Positions 1-10,430 of a stretch of 64,000 bases of DNA are shown piece after piece. Position numbers and translations under genes: made by a program. Below the pieces are notes generated by a model that was not told the origin of the DNA, did no database searches, and was given only the letters and a program-made list of their open reading frames with translations. Source of the DNA: Chionis minor (taxonomy: Eukaryota > Chordata > Aves > Charadriiformes > Chionididae); NCBI GenBank assembly GCA_013398295.1, contig VZSF01001069.1:86780-150779 (forward strand). Direction: 5' to 3'. Positions within the stretch are counted from its first letter, which is position 1. Each line of letters begins with the position of its first letter.

Positions 1-106
1 CGGGCGGCGTCTACCCCGCCGCCGCGTACCGGCAGGACGGGGCCGCCAACGCCGCCAGCGCCGCCGGCCGGGTCCGCAGGCGAGGACAGCAGGAGCTGCT
101 CCGCGG
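1..106 (+). CDS. FBN2: FBN2 coding exon 1 (3' part): propeptide end and furin site
   Basis: The reading frame starts at base 3 and is open from the window edge to a GT donor at 107-108 (gtaggg), leaving two bases of a Gly codon. It encodes a low-complexity Ala/Gly-rich stretch and then RVRRRGQQELLRG. The RVRR at bases 69-80 fits the furin/PACE consensus R-x-K/R-R. In fibrillins, cleavage here releases the N-terminal propeptide and precedes assembly. The tail corresponds to human FBN2 RVRRRGQQDVLRG. The 5' end, start codon and signal peptide are cut off by the window. The exon is very GC- and CpG-rich, so its upstream part is prone to assembly error. Confidence 0.9.
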
Positions 107-330
107 GTAGGGACGCGCCGCGCCGCCCTCGGGCCTCCGCCTTCCGCGGCCCCCAAACCCCTTCCTTCCTTCCTNAGCGCCGTGCAGTCCGCCCCCCTGC
201 CGGCAGCCCCCCCCCCCCCCCCCCCGAACCTGCGGTCTTCCCTCCGTGCCTGCCGTGCGGCTGCCTCACCTTCCGGGCCCTCCTGCGCGCCCGAGGAGCT
301 GCGGTTAATTGACCTGGGTTACTTTGCCCG
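1..330. promoter_or_regulatory. CpG-rich region around first exon (downstream edge of a CpG island)
   Basis: CpG dinucleotides and G+C are very dense from base 1 to roughly 330 and then fall to ordinary intronic AT-rich sequence. This is what the downstream flank of a CpG-island promoter looks like. The transcription start must lie left of the window, so no promoter element is claimed. A run of about 20 C (near 209-227) and a single ambiguous base N at 175 beside a (ttcc)n tract lie within it. Confidence 0.7.
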
Positions 331-977
331 CCGCTGTGATGTACGGTCTTTCCGTTCGTGCGGTGGCACTCGCAGCGGGCATTGTGTGGGGCTGCCTTGC
401 GGCCGACAGATGTACCACATCGGGGTCGCGACTCAGGCAATGTGACAATATTGAGATGTTTCGGCAATCGCTTTACTTTGGCTTCTACTGACAAACTATG
501 CAAAATCTGTGTTTGTGGGTTTTTTTTTTCCCCCTAGCGTTCTGGGGAGCTCTTGGTAATTTGGGTTAGTTTATTAATCTTTATGGCCAGTCATCCCTTC
601 TGTCTTGTGTCAGACGGCAGCAGGAAGCCCATTTTTACAGCAGGACTTCTAAGACCCCGTATGAATACGGAGCCAAACTCATGCCTTGTATATCCTCAGT
701 AGTTCCACCAGGGATGAATGTGGCCTGCTGTTGCCCTAGTCTGCCTCTCCTCTTTATACTAGCTAGTTGAACTAATACAAAATAAAATGGCTTAGAACTC
801 CGTAAAGTGGAGGAAGACTTAATTCCTGCAGGGAGGACTTTTTGTAGACGTCTTTGCCATACATTTTTTTTGTTCCATGCGGCCGGTTTCTTCCCTTGTG
901 TGTACATAAAACTTTGGATTCTATTTACACTGATTCACATTTTTGTATGTACCCTTGTTTGTTTGTCCGTGTGACAG
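107..977 (+). other. FBN2 intron 1
   Basis: This 871-bp intron has a gtaggg donor and a gtgacag acceptor. Its first 220 bp continue the CpG-rich region and include a (ttcc)n tract, the N at 175 and a poly-C run. The rest is AT-rich with a T/C run near 520-534. I recognise no repeat family or gene in it. Confidence 0.85.
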
Positions 978-1060
978 GCCAAACGTGTGTGGCTCTAGAT
1001 TCCATTCGTACTGTTGCCCTGGATGGAAAACACTCCCTGGAGGAAATCAGTGCATTGTTC
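978..1060 (+). CDS. FBN2: FBN2 exon 2: fibrillin unique N-terminal domain
   Basis: This 83-bp exon follows ..gtgacag and ends before gtaagt. With the two bases carried over from exon 1 it reads [19 protein letters not shown] and then LPGGNQCIV. It forms the core of the fibrillin unique N-terminal (FUN) domain, with four cysteines including the CC pair. In fibrillin-1 this domain binds the C-terminal region of a neighbouring molecule during head-to-tail assembly and contributes to heparin binding. The length equals that known for fibrillin exon 2. It is the only internal exon here whose length is not a multiple of three, so skipping it would shift the frame. The residues match human FBN2 (SRFHSYCC) better than FBN1 (SRYNAYCC). 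Confidence 0.96.
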
Positions 1061-4000
1061 GTAAGTGTCTGACTTCAAGTTTCTACTGCCCTAGGAGTAA
1101 TAACAAAAATAAATACTCTTTGGTGAGTTACGGCTCCATTCAATGCGAGGAAAGGGAATTAAGTTCTGTCTTTTGCCTTATTTTTAAAAAAATGAAAAAG
1201 GAATTACGGATTTATAGGTCCACGTTTCTTGTAGTTGAAAGATTGGACAATTGCTGTATATTCTTTTATGTGTTCATAAGAGGTATGTCTCCACTTAGCT
1301 TGTAAAAGGAAGAACACAAAAATGAAGGAAAAAGGAAAAAACCTTCCATAAATCAATAGACTATAGTAACAGGGGGGGGAAAAAAAGCAAAATGGTCTTG
1401 ATATAAAGCAAAGCAAATCTGAAGTTTTGTGAAGCTTCTGTGCTAGGCTTGGAATTACAATCAAATGGAAAACTTTTTTACATCTGGGGTGCTTATTCTC
1501 TTGCCTGTCATTTTTAGTTGTGTTTTAATAGCTATAAAGCATGTAGACTTGGATTACTGGCTGGTTGTTAATAGGTACTGTGCTGACAGATGTGGCTGTT
1601 GACATGGCTTGGCAAAAAAAAAAGTGCTGGGCGGGGGGGTGGTGGGGGAGTGAAATCTGCTCAGTACTCTGGTTAGGAGACGTCTACCTAGAAAGGAAAT
1701 GGAGAACTCTGTTGAATTTTCTGTCTGTTAGATAAAAGCTGGTATTAGACACACACTTCTTACAGTCATTGAATTTTCCTGTGGGTCTGTTCCCATTCAC
1801 CCTCGTCTGTCACCATCTCTTCTGCTAACAAGTATGGTCAACTTCAGAATTTGGGTCCAAGAACGTACTGCCCTTTACATAAGCAATGAAGGTCTTAGTC
1901 ATCTAACGAACTACAGACATGCAGGACTAAACTAGGGAAGGAATGGGTAGTAACCCAAGATCTGCCAAACTTAAAGGTGACTTTTCGGCTGTTGCTTTGT
2001 GATTCAGGACTATCAGCCTGCTCACACCTATTTGCTTTACACAAGCGAATTCGCCTTGCTAATACTTCTTATCACTGAGCCGTGTATCACTGATTTTCAT
2101 CTGAGGTTGACCTAGCATTTCCTAGCAAAGGTGGAATTGCCACGGCATTCAGAGGAAGATGCTGGTATCAATACCAATGGAGAGTATGAGGAGGTCTTAG
2201 AAATATTCAGTTATATTCTCTTTTGATACTGGCTTACTTAAATGTAAACCCAAGTTTTTAAAATGGATGTAGGTTGCCTAATACACCGTTGATAGGTTTT
2301 CCAAATTCAGCTGGGTGTCTAGCTTGAATGAAATCGGGCAGAGACAATGATTTAGGTGCCTTCAGATAATCTTATAAATTATCCTTAAATTTGGACTCTC
2401 AGTGCCTCTTAAAGACCTCAGTCTCGTGTCTCTTCACATCCTGAATAATCTTGGACTTGCTATTAATTTATGTGCACAAAGGACATCTTTTAGCTCCTGT
2501 TTACTTACTGGAGCTTGGTTGCAGCTCTCTAACACGTTTGAAGAGTGAGTGATTTTGCCAGACCATCTTTAAGGTTGCCTGTGGCACTCTTCTATTTGTA
2601 TTTTTGATGAAGTTTGAAGAGCACTGATTTCTGTGCTCACATCAAACACTTGTTGAGATGATGGTCCCTCTAGCTAGAGCCGTTTAGCTAGACAAAGCCT
2701 CCTGCACAGGATGACGGGCAAGCTAGCAACCTTCTTATTGGAGATGCTTTGATTATAAATACTGCAGATTGTAACCATTGATTTTAAAGTATTCTTTAAT
2801 GAAGAGAGATCTTTGAGCTGCTGGTAGGTCAACAGGAAACCATTCTGACCTTAGAGTGCCTTCAGTTGGTAATGTGATGATGGTTGTTGGCAATCTGTGA
2901 TATATTTATGATTAAAAGTGATCTTTTATCTAAAAAAAAAAAGGTCTGGTTGGGTTTACTTTTTCTTTAAGTAAAATAATCTGTACAGATTAAAGCATAT
3001 TTAGAATACGCTTTCAGCTATAAGGCTTTTGGTTGATAAAAAAGTATTCCCTAACTGATAATAAACAAACAAAATGGTCTAAATATAGACCTTGCTTAAT
3101 CAGGAGGGTGAGCTGCATTGTATAAAGATAGACTGAACAGCGATATAAGGAAAACAGCCCTGTTCCCTGTGATTGTCAAGTGTTCTGAGTCCTGTTTCAC
3201 ACGTTTACATTTGCTAGTGGAAAAAGTATTTCGTATCAGTCAGTGGCAAGCCTCTAATTTCAACTGAACAGTGAAATCCCATAAATTCCTTCACCTCTCG
3301 TGCCTTCACATTTAGCGCACAGTTGTAGAGGAATTTAACAATAAATGTAAATGATTCAGATTGCATCTTTTTGATGACCAAAGAGTGGTGTCAGTGAACC
3401 ACTAATGGGGCTTTGTCTACTCTCTCTTAGGGAAAATGTGTGTGTCAGTGAGGATGTGGGTTTACAAAATTTGGTCTGGTTTGTTCATGTTTGGTGTCAG
3501 TACAGAGCTTCTGATTTGGCGGAGAAAGGGTAAAAGCATTTACACAGAGCGTGTAGATTTTGCAGGGGCATATTTGAATTCTATAATAGGGCAAGAAAAC
3601 AATTTGCTTCCTTATGGGAGTTGCATTTCGTTTATGCATGTTTTTCTAAGTCAGAGGTGGAGCACAGGCATTCTGGGAAAGGTCTTATCTCTGCTTTATT
3701 TTTTTTTTATGTAAACAGCCAGGTGTTTGGGGTTTTTTAAATTTCCTTTCTTATCTATGTATATAGATAGGTTTTTTAGGTAGTTGGTATATTGTTGACA
3801 GACTATCTATCGGAGGTATTTGCTGCTTTTTTAGCCCTTCAGTGGGGATGGGCTTCCAGATTGTTTGATTCTCTCAAAACCCCAACATTCTTTACAAAGA
3901 AACTGTGATTCTTGCTTGTTTTTTTACTTTGCAAGCTGTCTTTTGCACAATACATGTTTTTCGAGGTCTTCCCATGCTGTACTGGCTCTTAATGTTTCAG

Positions 4001-4874
4001 GCTCTTTTGGTGCATTTGCTAATCCAGCTAGACACATTCGTTTGGATCTCCTTTAGAGTCTGGATTTAGTTTTTATGTCTTTGGTTCCGTCGCTGCTTTG
4101 TGCAGTGAAGCTCCCTTGGCTGGTAAGCGGGAAGGAAAGGTGCGACTTTGATGCATCAGAGGAGAGGAGCACAGCGTGCACGTTGGGCACACGTGGTGTG
4201 CTGCGGACAGGCTTCCCTGAGACTTTTTTTTAAAGTCGATTTCTAAATGACAATGTGGAAATATTTGGGTACGGAAGACTATATGTAGGGAGACAACACG
4301 AAATCTGCAAAGCAAAGTCTGGAAGTTTGGGCACTGACTTCCCACAAGACCGCTTTGTGTAAAGGATGGATTAGCTTAGAAAAAAGAGACCTTAAAATTA
4401 TTCTAAAATAGCGATTACAAGAGAGAAGCCATACCATAAATTGGCACTTATGATCTATATTGTTTATATTCATTCAAATCTTGGGTTTTTGGTGAAAGTT
4501 TTCTACGGGTCTTGTGGTCTAAAATATATAATTTTAATAATTTTACATTACTTGTGTAATAGAGTGGTATTTCTAATTAGGATAGGAGTTGATTATCTGG
4601 TTTCAGTGGTCAGACCAGTGTTTGAATAGGCCATATTTGATTCTGTTTGTCTTTAAATTTGTCAGAGATACTGATAAAACCAAAATTCAGTTAGCTTTAT
4701 TTAACTTGTAATTACTTTTGCATGTATGTTAACTGTCGCAATGAACTAAGCATTCAAGTGCCCTGTGTTTGTTTGTTTTTAAAGCAGCTGTTAAAATGCT
4801 TTTAGCTTTTTTTCCTGTAGTTTAACACTAAGGCTACTGTTAATCACTGTCTTTTTACTTGTGTTTTTCCTCAG
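1061..4874 (+). other. FBN2 intron 2
   Basis: A 3.8-kb AT-rich intron with a gtaagt donor and a ttcctcag acceptor. It contains a short A-run followed by a G-rich tract (1629-1648) that could form a G-quadruplex. Short open frames occur on both strands but have no recognisable protein similarity. I see no transposable element that I can name. Confidence 0.85.
1629..1648 (+). other. Potential G-quadruplex tract in intron 2
   Basis: Four guanine runs of at least three can be picked from the tract: GGG, C, seven G, TGGT, five G. It directly follows an A-run. It is on the transcribed gene's coding strand, so it would also be present in the pre-mRNA. Folding is not demonstrated. Confidence 0.5.
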
Positions 4875-4973
4875 CAATTTGTAGAAATAGCTGTGGTGAT
4901 GGGTTTTGTTCCCGTCCTAACATGTGCACTTGTGCAAGCGGACAAATATCACCTACTTGTGGATCGAAATCTA
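4875..4973 (+). CDS. FBN2: FBN2 exon 3: EGF-like domain 1
   Basis: A 99-bp exon, phase 1-1, between ttcctcag and gtaagg. It encodes [20 protein letters not shown] followed by [13 protein letters not shown]. The six cysteines give the first EGF-like repeat. The D-x-D/N-E calcium motif is absent, so it is a non-calcium-binding EGF. In fibrillins the N-terminal EGF repeats together with the FUN domain form the site for homotypic N-to-C interaction and for LTBP and fibulin contacts. The length equals that of fibrillin exon 3. Relative to human FBN2 the visible changes are conservative (CASG for CSSG, SPT for SST). Confidence 0.97.
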
Positions 4974-5315
4974 GTAAGGACTTACTATATTTGTTTTCAT
5001 TAGAGATTTCATTTTAAGTAATTCTCTTTGACTGTCACCTCAAAAATAACTACTGTATAAATTCTTTAAAAAATAACTTGTCATTACTGGGTACATGCAC
5101 GTAACTTAGACTTTGGTATATCTCTATTTTTTGATAAAGTTTGATACACCACGTGTGCATGTTTACTCTATGTGACGAATTGGAAAAAAGATATGTGTTT
5201 AAAGAGATAAGCAAGTTCAAATATAAATGTATGTGGTGCTGACGTTTTCACGTTTGCTTCCCAATGTGGTATTTTTGCCTAATGCTGTTGTCTCTCTGCC
5301 TGGGCTCCGTTGCAG
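4974..5315 (+). other. FBN2 intron 3
   Basis: A short 342-bp AT-rich intron, donor gtaagg and acceptor ccgttgcag. Nothing else is recognisable in it. Confidence 0.9.
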
Positions 5316-5411
5316 TACAACAGTGCAGCATCAGGTGCATGAATGGCGGCACATGCACGGACGACCGGTGCCAGTGCCAGAAGGGCTACATCGGAACTTA
5401 CTGCGGGCAGC
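5316..5411 (+). CDS. FBN2: FBN2 exon 4: EGF-like domain 2
   Basis: A 96-bp exon, phase 1-1, bounded by ttgcag and gtaagt. It encodes [20 protein letters not shown] and then [12 protein letters not shown], with the six-cysteine EGF pattern and no calcium-binding motif. It corresponds to the second EGF-like repeat of fibrillins, part of the N-terminal region needed for microfibril assembly. It is close to human FBN2 (ADDHC there, TDDRC here). It is noticeably more GC-rich than the flanking introns. Confidence 0.97.
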
Positions 5412-5510
5412 GTAAGTAAACTGCTCTGTTGCATCTAAGATTAAATCCTTGTAAGTCCTGCAAGTTAGCCTTTCTACTTTAGGAAGAGTAGGAAGATAAA
5501 AAAGCCAATA

Positions 5511-5536
5511 TGCTGAAATATAATGCTGAAATATAA
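5511..5536. repeat. 13-bp tandem duplication
   Basis: The unit tgctgaaatataa occurs twice head to tail with no mismatch. It is a small replication-slippage type duplication in intron 4. Confidence 0.8.
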
Positions 5537-7559
5537 TGAAACGTCTGCGAGAAGAGAAATTTAATGCAGTTTTGGGGTATAGTGTTTAGCTGAAAGTCAG
5601 TTCATGCATGAAGTGCGTTTGTATTCTCTAAAGTTCAAATTAGGGACTGAAGTCGCCAAATAGTTTTGGAAAACCGTTTGGGAGCAGTGGCCATATGCAT
5701 CCCACTCTCCTTTTCTTAACAGATGATCACTAATTTTTCATCCTGTGACAGAGTTTCTGCATCTCAGAAGAACAGCCTAACTGCTAAGTTAAAGCATGCT
5801 TTTCTGTTTTCTGCTTGACTAAGGGGAAAGATTAGATACAGTTCCAGCCTTTGGATACCTTTCTGGTTTGGCACACAAGCTAGAAAGTCAATTATTTGCA
5901 CAGCTCTACCTATCACAGTACAATGTTTACAAATTTAGCAGGCAGTAAAAATCACTAAGGGCCGCAGGGATGAAGAAAGACTCTAAGTGTATTCTGAGGC
6001 CAGTTGGCTACTAATTAGCTGAGAAATTAATTGCTGAAGGTAGTATAAAGGAACTAGAGACAAACAAAAGGCAGCTAGGCAAAGAATGGTTAGGCTGAAT
6101 AGTGTGGAAGCACATCCTTTTGTCTTAGGAATTTTTGCAAATGCTGTAAAACTGTCTCGTTCCTGCTTTAGTTCTAGTTTAGATTTGGTTTTAAGAGTTG
6201 CTGTCTGTTTCCTGCTTATTTTAAAGTATTGGGTTGACACCTGAATGCTCTCAGAGGGGGCATGTGTCCAGTGAATAAACAAAAAGAGGATTGAATATTC
6301 AAGTAGTGACTCTAGAGCAATCCGGAAAATCTGAACAAACTGTGGAGATTGGGCTCATTGTATAGGACAGTTGAAGTCTCCAGTAAGATTGGGTACTTGT
6401 CTTCTAGACACAGTGTGGGATAAACATCTGGAAAAAGTAAATATGTCTTTATTTCTTTTTAGTAAAATGTAATTGTGTCTTAAATCTACTGAAGTTAATT
6501 GCCTCACTAAATAGTCATCGTTCCTTAATTCAGTAACGTAACACATGCAGAGAAGTAACTTCATTTTATGCATAGTACGTATTCTCAGTAAAAAGTAATT
6601 AACTTTTCTAGTTCTTCATAAGAAGTAAGGCTTTATCACATTTCCACATAACAGTGTATTTTATGCTCCCCATTGTGATACAGGAGCCATGTGTACATTT
6701 TTTCCAGTTTGAAATATTTACCTTCTCTAGATTGCTGACGTTCTTTTGTACTTGATACTCAAACATTTTACAAATGCCACCTTCCAACTGGGGGGACCTG
6801 CAAGGAGAGGCAGCCCAGAGACTTCTAGACCAAAATCTCTTTGCTGTTGTCCAGAGACACTTAAAAACGGCGGGGCTGTCCTTTAAGGTGAAATACTTCA
6901 ATTTGGAACACGTGCTAATTCTGAACAAGGCTATTTGTCCTGGAAGCAATGAGCCTGAAAACAGACAGAATTAGTTAAAGCACTCTTTTAATGGTATTTT
7001 TCCACCTCACTGAAGAACTGCCGTCCTTTCAAATTGAGAAGATCTCAGTGCTTTGGCAGGAGGCTTTGTTCTTGATTCACACCATTGATAAATGGCATGA
7101 GCCCGTGCTCCAGGGTCCCACGACTGTAAAGTACCTTCTCCATCTATGTATACTCCAGAAAACCATTTCATTTGTTGTTGGGATCTTTTAGGAAATAAAT
7201 ATTTTGAAGGTAGTTAAAGATGAGTTAAACTGGTAATTCTTTTTCCTTGCTCTGAACATCACTTCTTCTGCCAGCAGTATCAGCTCTGAGAGCTGGATTA
7301 GCTGTCTCTTGGACTCCCCAAGCCTCCTTTATTGAAACGTTTGTTGCTGTTGTGACTGAATAGCACAACTTAATATGCTCAAAAAACCTCAAAATAGTTG
7401 CATTTTTATCTGCTAACTTTGGTGATGAATCTTAAATTCTTATGATTAGTGACTAGAGCTGCACAACTGTTTAAAAATATCCTTAAATTAAACATCGGCT
7501 AAGAATGTGTGCTGAATATGAGTAATTAAGCAGCTGCTTGCAATTAGCATTAAATAGGT

Positions 7560-7588
7560 GCTAATGGAATTTGGGCTAATGGAATTTG
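7560..7588. repeat. 14-bp unit duplicated with 1-bp spacer
   Basis: The unit gctaatggaatttg occurs at 7560-7573 and 7575-7588, identical, separated by one base. It is a local duplication upstream of exon 5. Confidence 0.8.
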
Positions 7589-7767
7589 ACTTGAACAATC
7601 ATTATTGTTGGTGATGATGGGTAGGAAGGAGATCAGTTTGATCTTTAGGTCCAGAAAGACTTCGAGCAGTTGAGAGGAAAATAAATCAATTTTTTAATAC
7701 GGCATATGGTAGTCTTTGAAATACCGTTACTATAACATTTAAAACTTTTTTGTTTTGTTAATTAAAG

Positions 7768-7863
7768 CTGTCTGTGAAAATGGCTGCCAGAATGGAGGAC
7801 GGTGTATTGGACCTAATCGCTGTGCATGTGTCTATGGATTTACTGGCCCTCAGTGTGAAAGAG
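7768..7863 (+). CDS. FBN2: FBN2 exon 5: EGF-like domain 3
   Basis: A 96-bp exon, phase 1-1, between attaaag and gtaaaa. The acceptor polypyrimidine tract is interrupted by purines (ttaattaaag). It encodes [20 protein letters not shown] and then [12 protein letters not shown]: a six-cysteine EGF-like repeat with no calcium motif, the third of the N-terminal EGF cluster. It is essentially identical to human FBN2. It is followed by the very long intron 5, so the N-terminal cluster is physically separated from the hybrid-domain exon by 30.7 kb. Confidence 0.97.
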
Positions 7864-9149
7864 GTAAAAGAAATAAATAAGGAAGGAAATTATGAGCAGT
7901 TATGTGCAACAATACAGTATGTACATATTTTATGCTGTGTATATTCTGGCTGAGCCAGTAGGCTTCCAGTAAACCGTTTATTATTTGTAATTTTAGAAAG
8001 TGTCTTTCTTTTTAGTCTGGTAGCCACATTTCAGATTGGCAAGTACAAAGCTGCCACAAATGGTAGGAATTCGAGCTAATTTAGTTTGTATAATAGTTAA
8101 AACATAAGCTATCTTTTCCTTTCAGCTATGTAAAATAACATTGCAGCAAAATTGCTGATGGTGTTAGAATTACATAAATGTAACTAATTGAAGGATTGTT
8201 TTTCTGTGTAACGCCTCTTTCATAAGAGGAATGTGGGAAGTTACTTGCTCTGCTTAGTTCTAGCCTGTAGGAGAAAGCCAGAGATGCAGCAAAAAAATAA
8301 CCAACTGCTATAATACTGAGATCAGTTCCTAAACCCATTCTTACGCAAGAAAACATCTGAGACCTGGCTTTACTTACAGTTTTTTCATGAATTGGGGACT
8401 AAAGGAGGGTTTTATTTTAAAATTTTATGGAGGAATCCCTCAGGCTTCTTTTGTGGGCTTAGAGATCCTGACAAAGTCAGTTTTAATGAAGCTGAACAAA
8501 ACATTTTTAGCATTACACTATGTGATTAGCACACAAATAATTAAGGCACTCAGTCCACATACAGTCATTTAGAATAAACCTGCTTCCAATCCCCAAAATC
8601 TGTACTTTTGCTTTTTAATAAGTCAGAGCATTGTTTATATTGTGAAACTAAGACCGTAGAAATACACTAATGTAGAACTGCTCAACATTAGAGGTAATTG
8701 TAGATCATATTATGTGTGCATCAGACTGACAAGCGTAACCCAAGTTACTGTGTGTTTAGAATGGGTTTTTAATGACTGGATATAGGGAGGATTGCTTATC
8801 AAAATAGTAGTGTTGTACAACCTTTAATATCAAGTTTTCAGGAATAATCAAAGGTGACACTGAAGAGCTGAGCAGAAACATTTTTCTTTGTCTTTCTCCA
8901 AATTTTCATGTTTGCAAACATATGTTCTCATCAAAAAGGGTACTAAAGAACTGAGCAACCATAGTGTAAAATGCTGAATACTGCTATGCATTGTTATCTT
9001 ACTCCTTTAAAATATTCAGAAGGTTGTCTATACTAAAAGGGGGGATGGGATCACTTGCATTAATAGAAAAAAAAAGTCCCATTTTTAATTCACATTAGCC
9101 GTGGACGAGACACCCACTCAGGGCAGAAGTAGACTTCTTACATTGATAA
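7864..9149 (+). other. Intron 5, first part: unannotated AT-rich sequence
   Basis: This is the start of the roughly 30.7-kb intron 5 (7864-38560). It is AT-rich single-copy-looking sequence with no recognised gene or repeat before the CR1 element. Confidence 0.7.
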
Positions 9150-10430
9150 AATAGTTTCAATCAGAAAGGACTTCCACTGGCCATCTATTCCAGTACCTAC
9201 TCAAAGCAGGTGTAGTCAGATCAACCTGATCAGGTCCATGTCCAGTCAGGTTTTGAACGCCTTCAAGGATGGAGTTCCCATTATCATCTCTGGACAACCT
9301 GTTCCAGTGTTTGACCGCTGTCATGGTAAAAAAAAAATAAATAAAAATTCCGTAATATCTAATCACAATTTTGCATGTTCCAACTTGAATTTGTTACCTC
9401 TTGTCTTGATTGCTATGAGCCTCCAAGTCTGGCTTCAATTTATCTGTATCCTCTGAACAAGTATCCTCTGAACAGATAGTTACAGGCATCAATAAAGTCC
9501 CCTTGAAACCTTCTCTTCTTACGTCTGGGTGAACTCAGGTCCCTCAACCTCTCCGCATAGGGCAAGTTCTCCAGCTCCCTGACCAATGTGGTGGCCCTCC
9601 TCTGGATGTTCTTCAGTATGTCCATTTCTTTGGTGTATTGGGAGTCCAAAGCTGGACAGTGTACTCTGATGCAGTCTTACAAATGCAGGTGAAGGACCAC
9701 TTCCCTGGATTGGGTGCTGTGCTCCTCCTGATGCAGCCCCTGCAGCTGGTCTTCTCTGCTGCAAGCGTACGCTGCTGCTTCACGTTCAGGTCGTTGTCTG
9801 CTAGGACACCATAACCCCTTTCTCAGAGCTGCTTTGCAGGCAGTTAGCCTCCAGCCCTTGGTGTTTCATCAGGTTGTTCCATCCCAGATGTGAGACTTCT
9901 CTTTGCTTTTGCTGAACTTCCGGACATAACTGTCCACCCGGGTTTTCTAAGCTGTCCAGATCACTCTGAGTAGCAGCCTGCCTTCCAGCATATTGACTGG
10001 TGCCCCAAATTTGGTGTCATCTGCAATCTTGCTGGGAGCGCACTCTTACACCATCACCCAGGTTGTTAATGAGGTCATAAAATTGTTATTTGTCCCAGTA
10101 CTCATCCCTGAGGGACTGCAGTAGTTTCCTGGCCTCCAGCTGGACTTTGCTGATCACAACTCTTCGGGCTGGCAGGCCAGCCAGTTTTCCACTCAACCTG
10201 CTCTATAGTTTGCCTGTGTATTCAGCCTGTGTCTCCCCAATCACAATGTCTCTCTGGGATCCTCAAAAGCCTTCCTCAAGTCAAGCAACATCCACTGTCC
10301 TGTTCTTGTCCTAGTGACCTGAGGCTGGAAAGCAGTGATGGCATTTGTCCTTGGTAAAGCCGTGCTGGCTGCTCCCACACGCCTTCTTGTGATTCATGTG
10401 TTTAGAAATGGCTTCTGAAAGGGAATCCTG
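9150..10430 (-). mobile_element. Old CR1 LINE fragment, antisense to FBN2
   Basis: Read on the minus strand this is the 3' part of a CR1 non-LTR retrotransposon: the end of the reverse-transcriptase ORF2 and the 3' UTR. On the minus strand near 10440-10330 it encodes a piece resembling the CR1 RT motif SQHGFTKGKSCLTNL (here SQHGFTKDKCHHCFP). On the plus strand the typical reverse-complement CR1 phrases are visible, for example ctctggacaacctgttccag at 9289-9308. The copy is much decayed, with frameshifts and stops, so it is dead. It contains a 15-bp internal tandem duplication at about 9446-9474. Its ends are approximate. Confidence 0.87.

Larger units (their letters stand above)
5412..7767 (+). 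other. FBN2 intron 4
   Basis: A 2.36-kb intron with donor gtaagt and acceptor ttaattaaag. It holds two short tandem duplications: a 13-bp unit twice at 5511-5536 and a 14-bp unit repeated at 7560-7588. The stretch 6770-6960 is more GC-rich than its surroundings but I do not recognise it. No coding sequence or named repeat is seen. Confidence 0.85.

Noticed and set aside
3436..3714. 92-codon open frame in intron 2
   Set aside because: It has no similarity to any protein I know, no splice context matching FBN2, and its length is within chance for AT-rich introns.
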